From NCBI RefSeq assembly GCF_001761465.1, contig NZ_CP017479.1, positions 558,001 through 622,000 on the forward strand: a DNA stretch of 64,000 bases, read 5' to 3'. The translations under genes and the position numbers were made by a program. The notes beneath the pieces are model-generated. The model had not been told where the DNA came from, did no database searches, and saw only the letters and a list, made by a program, of their open reading frames with translations. Each line of letters begins with the position of its first letter. The first letter of the stretch is position 1. Source of the DNA: Flavobacterium gilvum. Its GTDB lineage: Bacteria > Bacteroidota > Bacteroidia > Flavobacteriales > Flavobacteriaceae. This document shows positions 60,402 to 64,000 of this stretch, in pieces.

Positions 60402-61772
60402 ATGAGAACAATTCTTATCATAGGTGCGGGAAGATCGGCTTCTTCCTTGATACAATACCTTTTAAACAAATCGGTATCCGAAGAATTGCATCTTATCATC
60501 GGCGATTCGTCTTTGGCTTTAGCCGAAAAAAAGACAAACAAGCATCCGAACGCAACTCCAATAGCCCTAGATATATTTGATGAAAATCAAAGAAAAAACT
60601 GGATTCAAAAAGCAGATATCGTTATATCGATGCTGCCGGCACATCTTCATATAGAAGTCGCCAGAGATTGTATTAAGTATAAAAAACATTTGGTTACGGC
60701 TTCATATATTAGTGATGCAATGCAGGAATTGGATGCTGCCACCAAAGCCAACAATCTTATTTTTATGAATGAGATTGGACTTGACCCCGGAATCGACCAC
60801 ATGAGTGCCATGAAAGTGATTGATGAGATTCGAGAACAGGGCGGTAAAATGCTTTTGTTTGAGTCTTTTTGCGGTGGACTGGTCGCACCAGAATCTGATG
60901 ATAACTTGTGGAATTATAAATTTACCTGGGCTCCCAGAAATGTTGTGCTTGCCGGACAAGGTGGTCCTGCCAAGTTTATTCAGGAAGGAACTTATAAATA
61001 CATTCCGTATGTAAATTTGTTTCGCAGAACCGAGTTTTTGGAAGTGGAAGGTTATGGTAAATTTGAAGCGTATTCCAATCGCAATTCCCTAAAATATCGT
61101 AGTGTTTATGGGCTAGATGATATTCTTACTTTATATAGAGGAACCATTAGACGAGTTGGTTTTTCCAAAGCGTGGAATATGTTCGTGCAACTGGGAATGA
61201 CAGATGACAGTTATGTTATGGAAGATTCAGAAAACTTGAGTTACCGTCAATTTGTGAATTCTTTTCTGCCGTATCACCCAACCGATTCTGTTGAAATCAA
61301 AATGCGTTTGATTCTCAAAATAGATCAAGATGATATCATGTGGGATAAATTATTGGAATTGGATTTGTTCAATCCCAATAAAAAAGTGGGTTTAAAAAAT
61401 GCTACGCCTGCACAAATTCTGGAAAAAATACTCAGCGAAAGTTGGACTTTGCAGCCTCATGACAAGGATATGATTGTTATGTACCACAAATTTGGGTATG
61501 TCCTTCATGGCGGAGAAAAACAAATCGATTCCAAAATGGTTTGTCTGGGAGAAGATCAAACCTATACCGCTATGGCCAAAACTGTAGGCTTGCCGGTTGC
61601 AATGGTAACTTTGTTGATTTTGAACGGAAAAATTACCACTCCAGGAGTTCAATTGCCAATTCGTAAAGACGTATATCAACCTATTTTGCGAGAACTGGAA
61701 GAATACGGAGTTGTATTTAATGAACAGGAAATGCCTTATGTAGGCTATAATCCTGATAAAGTTTTTACTTGA
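60402..61772 (+). CDS. Saccharopine dehydrogenase family oxidoreductase
   Basis: This 456-aa protein has an N-terminal Rossmann fold (TILIIGAGRSASSLIQYLL, GxGxxxS) and the saccharopine dehydrogenase features ADIVISMLPAHLHIEVA, NEIGLDPGIDHMSAM and the substrate segment FTWAPRNVVLAGQGG. This type makes or breaks the lysine-2-oxoglutarate adduct in lysine metabolism, fitting the glutaryl-CoA dehydrogenase-like gene at 8823. Whether it acts on saccharopine or on a related amino-acid adduct is not decided by sequence. Confidence 0.92.
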   Translation: MRTILIIGAGRSASSLIQYLLNKSVSEELHLIIGDSSLALAEKKTNKHPNATPIALDIFDENQRKNWIQKADIVISMLPAHLHIEVARDCIKYKKHLVTASYISDAMQELDAATKANNLIFMNEIGLDPGIDHMSAMKVIDEIREQGGKMLLFESFCGGLVAPESDDNLWNYKFTWAPRNVVLAGQGGPAKFIQEGTYKYIPYVNLFRRTEFLEVEGYGKFEAYSNRNSLKYRSVYGLDDILTLYRGTIRRVGFSKAWNMFVQLGMTDDSYVMEDSENLSYRQFVNSFLPYHPTDSVEIKMRLILKIDQDDIMWDKLLELDLFNPNKKVGLKNATPAQILEKILSESWTLQPHDKDMIVMYHKFGYVLHGGEKQIDSKMVCLGEDQTYTAMAKTVGLPVAMVTLLILNGKITTPGVQLPIRKDVYQPILRELEEYGVVFNEQEMPYVGYNPDKVFT

Positions 61773-61807
61773 TGTTTTTTTTTAATTTTTAGTTTTAATT
61801 TTTTTGG

Positions 61808-61837
61808 AAAAATCCGCATTGTGAAATGCGGATTTTT
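61808..61837. terminator. Terminator between convergent genes
   Basis: AATCCGCATT and AATGCGGATT pair exactly around GTGA with flanking A and T runs, serving both directions. Confidence 0.9.
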
Positions 61838-61842
61838 GTTTT

Positions 61843-62277
61843 TTATTCAACTACTTGAGTTGGAATTGGCGTATAAAATATCGTTCGAACTATAACACCT
61901 TTATTTGACCCTGGAATCCATTTCGGTGAAAGCTTTAAAACCCTTATTGCTTCCTCGCCAGTACCATAGCCTATGTCTCTTATAACTTTAAATCCTGACA
62001 AACTACCGTCTTTTTCTACAATGAAAGACATATATATTTTCCCTTTTACCTTATTTTTCACAGCTTCAGGGGGCATTTTAAAGTTTGAAACGACAAATAA
62101 ATTAAACGACTCAATGCTTCCTGGGAATTCGGGTCTTGCATCAATATCCCAAGTAGGAAAAATTTCTTTTTCTATAACATCATTTTTTTTAGACTCTTCC
62201 TGAGCTATCGCTTTTGTACTGAAAATCAATAATAATAAAAGAGGAACAGCTCCAATTGAACAAATTCTAAAACTCAT
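61843..62277 (-). CDS. TonB C-terminal domain protein
   Basis: This 144-aa protein has a signal peptide (MSFRICSIGAVPLLLLLIFS, cleaved near AIAQ) and one TonB C-terminal domain (YMSFIVEKDGSLSGFKVIRD, then GYGTGEEAIRVLKLSPKWIP). Without a transmembrane anchor it may be a soluble periplasmic relative. Its domain is a close paralogue of that at the end of the M56 protein upstream, suggesting duplication. The two genes are 21 bases apart on the same strand. Confidence 0.88.
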   Translation of the reverse strand: MSFRICSIGAVPLLLLLIFSTKAIAQEESKKNDVIEKEIFPTWDIDARPEFPGSIESFNLFVVSNFKMPPEAVKNKVKGKIYMSFIVEKDGSLSGFKVIRDIGYGTGEEAIRVLKLSPKWIPGSNKGVIVRTIFYTPIPTQVVE

Positions 62278-62298
62278 TTAACTTCTATCTTTTAGTTA

Positions 62299-64000
62299 TT
62301 AATTAGCTGATTGAATAGTAATTGGTAAGCTGTATAATACTCTAACTGGATTACCGTTTATTTTTCCAGGAATCCATTTTGGAGATAATTTCAAAACACG
62401 TACAGCTTCTTCTCCAGTTCCATAACCTGCATCTTTAACGACGCGAATATCACTCAAACCACCATCTTTTTCTACTACAAAGGTGATGTACACTTTTCCT
62501 TTTAAATTAGGTTGTGAAGGGGCTTTATAATTCTTGCCCACAAATTCGTAGAATTTTTCAATTCCTCCGAAAAAATTAGGCTTTTCATTTACTGCAGATA
62601 AACTGTAGATTTCATTTTCTTGAATATTTATAGTTTTTGTTTTATCAGGTTGAGCCTTATCTTGTTTTTTACCCATTAACGTCATTCTAAGTTCTTTCCC
62701 ATAAAATTTCAGGTGTGAATCCTTTAAATTTTTATCAAAGTATTCTTTTGTGTATAAACTATACTGATGTAATTGAGGATGCTTTTTTGTTCGAGCGTTT
62801 TTATAAACAAAACTTCCGGCAAAATACGCAATATCTTTTGTTGTATATTTATCTAATTCTGAGTTTGGAATATTTTTTCCGTCAAGCCATATTGCAAAAT
62901 CCTTTTCGTTTTTCCAGCTATTGAATTCTTTTTCAGTTGGATTTTTGCTAATCTTCGGAGAAGGGACATAGAATAAAAATCTGTTTTTTTCCTCCAAAGT
63001 TAGTTCTTCATATTTCTTGTTGATTAATGTTTTTTTATTACAATCGTTGATGATGATTTGAACACCAGCATAATATTCATCTCTAAGTTTGTCTTTAGAG
63101 CTAACGGGTTGAGTGATTTTTTTTTCGGGTTGAGTAGTGCTTTTAGAAGGAGTAATAGGTTTTTCTTGTGCAACACTTTCTACACACATAAAATAAATAA
63201 GTCCTGAAAACAAAGGTAAAAGAGTTATCTTGTACAGAAACGTCTTAGTTTTGGAAACAGTTTTTGTCATCATAATAAATCTTTTTTTAGTTACAGAATA
63301 ATTTAAATTACTGGTTAATGCGAAAGTTGGTTTTTTGTTTGCATGAGCAAGCAACAGATTTTGATAAAACGGTACATTGTCATAAGAATTCACCACTTTC
63401 TCATCGGCAAGGAATTCGTGGTTGAGTTGGATGGCTTTTTTGTAAAAAATGAAAAGAGGATTAAACCAAAACACCGTTTTTAGGGCTTCTATAAACAACA
63501 CATCCAGAGTATGTTTTTGGGTTACGTGTATTAATTCATGTGTGTATAATTCTTCTTCAATCTTACGGTTTTCATAATCTGTTTTGTTGAGAAAGATACA
63601 ATTCAAAAAAGTATGTGGCGGTGTTTCTTCTTCCAACAAAACTAATTTGGAGTTTTTGTATTCTATGATTGTACTCGACTTTATATTGGATATTATTCTC
63701 AAAATGTTTCTGAGGTATCGAAATAATAATATCGAAGTAATCAAGCCATAAATGCTCCAAAGAATTATCGGTTTGTAATCGATAGTTTCTTTTACCTCTA
63801 CTACTTTTAGATTTTCCAATGCAACATAAGAGTAGGTTTGTTGAATTGGCACGATAGTTTCCTCTATGATTTCAATGGTTATGAAAGGAATTGCAAATGA
63901 AAACAGAAGGCTGAACAACAAGTAAAACCTGTTAAATTGGTGCATTTTTTCTTTTTCTAATACCAAATGATAAAAGAGTAAAAGTGCAAACAAGCTGATG
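62299..64000 (-). CDS. BlaR1-type M56 peptidase with TonB C-terminal domain (partial)
   Basis: The gene runs past the right window edge, so its N-terminus is missing; the frame is open to position 64000. About 565 residues are visible: transmembrane helices, the zinc-protease motif THELIHVTQKHTLD (HExxH), a further FNPLFIFYKKAIQLNHEFLAD, then a helix near residue 260 and a periplasmic part ending in a TonB C-terminal domain (VYITFVVEKDGGLSDIRVV). M56 proteins of this layout resemble the BlaR1/MecR1 sensor protease. No BlaI repressor is in view. Confidence 0.92.
   Translation of the reverse strand, partial: ISLFALLLFYHLVLEKEKMHQFNRFYLLFSLLFSFAIPFITIEIIEETIVPIQQTYSYVALENLKVVEVKETIDYKPIILWSIYGLITSILLFRYLRNILRIISNIKSSTIIEYKNSKLVLLEEETPPHTFLNCIFLNKTDYENRKIEEELYTHELIHVTQKHTLDVLFIEALKTVFWFNPLFIFYKKAIQLNHEFLADEKVVNSYDNVPFYQNLLLAHANKKPTFALTSNLNYSVTKKRFIMMTKTVSKTKTFLYKITLLPLFSGLIYFMCVESVAQEKPITPSKSTTQPEKKITQPVSSKDKLRDEYYAGVQIIINDCNKKTLINKKYEELTLEEKNRFLFYVPSPKISKNPTEKEFNSWKNEKDFAIWLDGKNIPNSELDKYTTKDIAYFAGSFVYKNARTKKHPQLHQYSLYTKEYFDKNLKDSHLKFYGKELRMTLMGKKQDKAQPDKTKTINIQENEIYSLSAVNEKPNFFGGIEKFYEFVGKNYKAPSQPNLKGKVYITFVVEKDGGLSDIRVVKDAGYGTGEEAVRVLKLSPKWIPGKINGNPVRVLYSLPITIQSAN

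Overview
The window looks like a chromosome segment of a Flavobacterium-like member of the Bacteroidota. It is AT-rich. Promoters carry the Bacteroidota -7 box TAnnTTTG, for example before rpsP, glyS, tRNA-Asp and the saccharopine dehydrogenase gene. Several genes open with TTG and show no obvious Shine-Dalgarno sequence. Lineage-typical proteins include S16 with a long acidic tail, a stand-alone RRM protein, AsmA-like proteins, a DUF4407 protein, ATP-type PEP carboxykinase and an Mrp without the usual CxxC.

Layout. Positions 1-3.6 kb are accessory: the C-terminal end of a tyrosine recombinase, a small serine recombinase, an outer-membrane barrel, and a leftward plasmid-like module (53-aa ribbon-helix-helix protein, coiled-coil protein, candidate HUH Rep-like protein) with a palindromic operator and iteron-like repeats. 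A 35-bp copy of 16S rRNA sequence lies inside it. From 3.8 to 18.7 kb the genes are mostly housekeeping: RRM protein, rpsP-rimM, a four-helix-bundle gene enclosed by inverted repeats, trmN6, a LamB-like porin, acyl-CoA dehydrogenase, ferredoxin, NifU-like and Mrp Fe-S proteins, an alkyltransferase-like protein, a LysE exporter, trmB, AsmA and a ribosome hibernation factor. From 18.9 to 23.4 kb there is a possible defence or stress cluster: a BRO/DinD-like protein, then a PLD-helicase-DUF3427 protein overlapping a NUDIX hydrolase.

From 23.5 to 35.0 kb lie a split ThrE exporter, a repeat-dense 1-kb gap, prolyl oligopeptidase, tRNA-Ala, an enoyl-CoA hydratase followed by three uncharacterised envelope genes, a ComF protein and glyS. 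From 35.4 to 39.5 kb is a signalling locus: a LytTR regulator with Glu in place of the phospho-acceptor Asp, a secreted 92-aa protein made largely of three identical peptide repeats, a TPR sensor kinase and its response regulator. I consider this the most interesting locus in the window.

From 39.6 to 64.0 kb housekeeping genes resume (thiL, pfkB-type kinase, lepA, dus, LolE-like permease, rbfA, mce, two tRNAs, ruvC, hemW, pckA, saccharopine dehydrogenase). They are interspersed with REP-like hairpins, a tRNA-Asp partial duplication enclosing a GIY-YIG gene, and a short repeat that has entered two unrelated coding sequences in the same reading frame. The window ends inside a BlaR1-type M56 peptidase fused to a TonB C-terminal domain. 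I saw no CRISPR array, complete insertion sequence, rRNA operon or phage structural gene.
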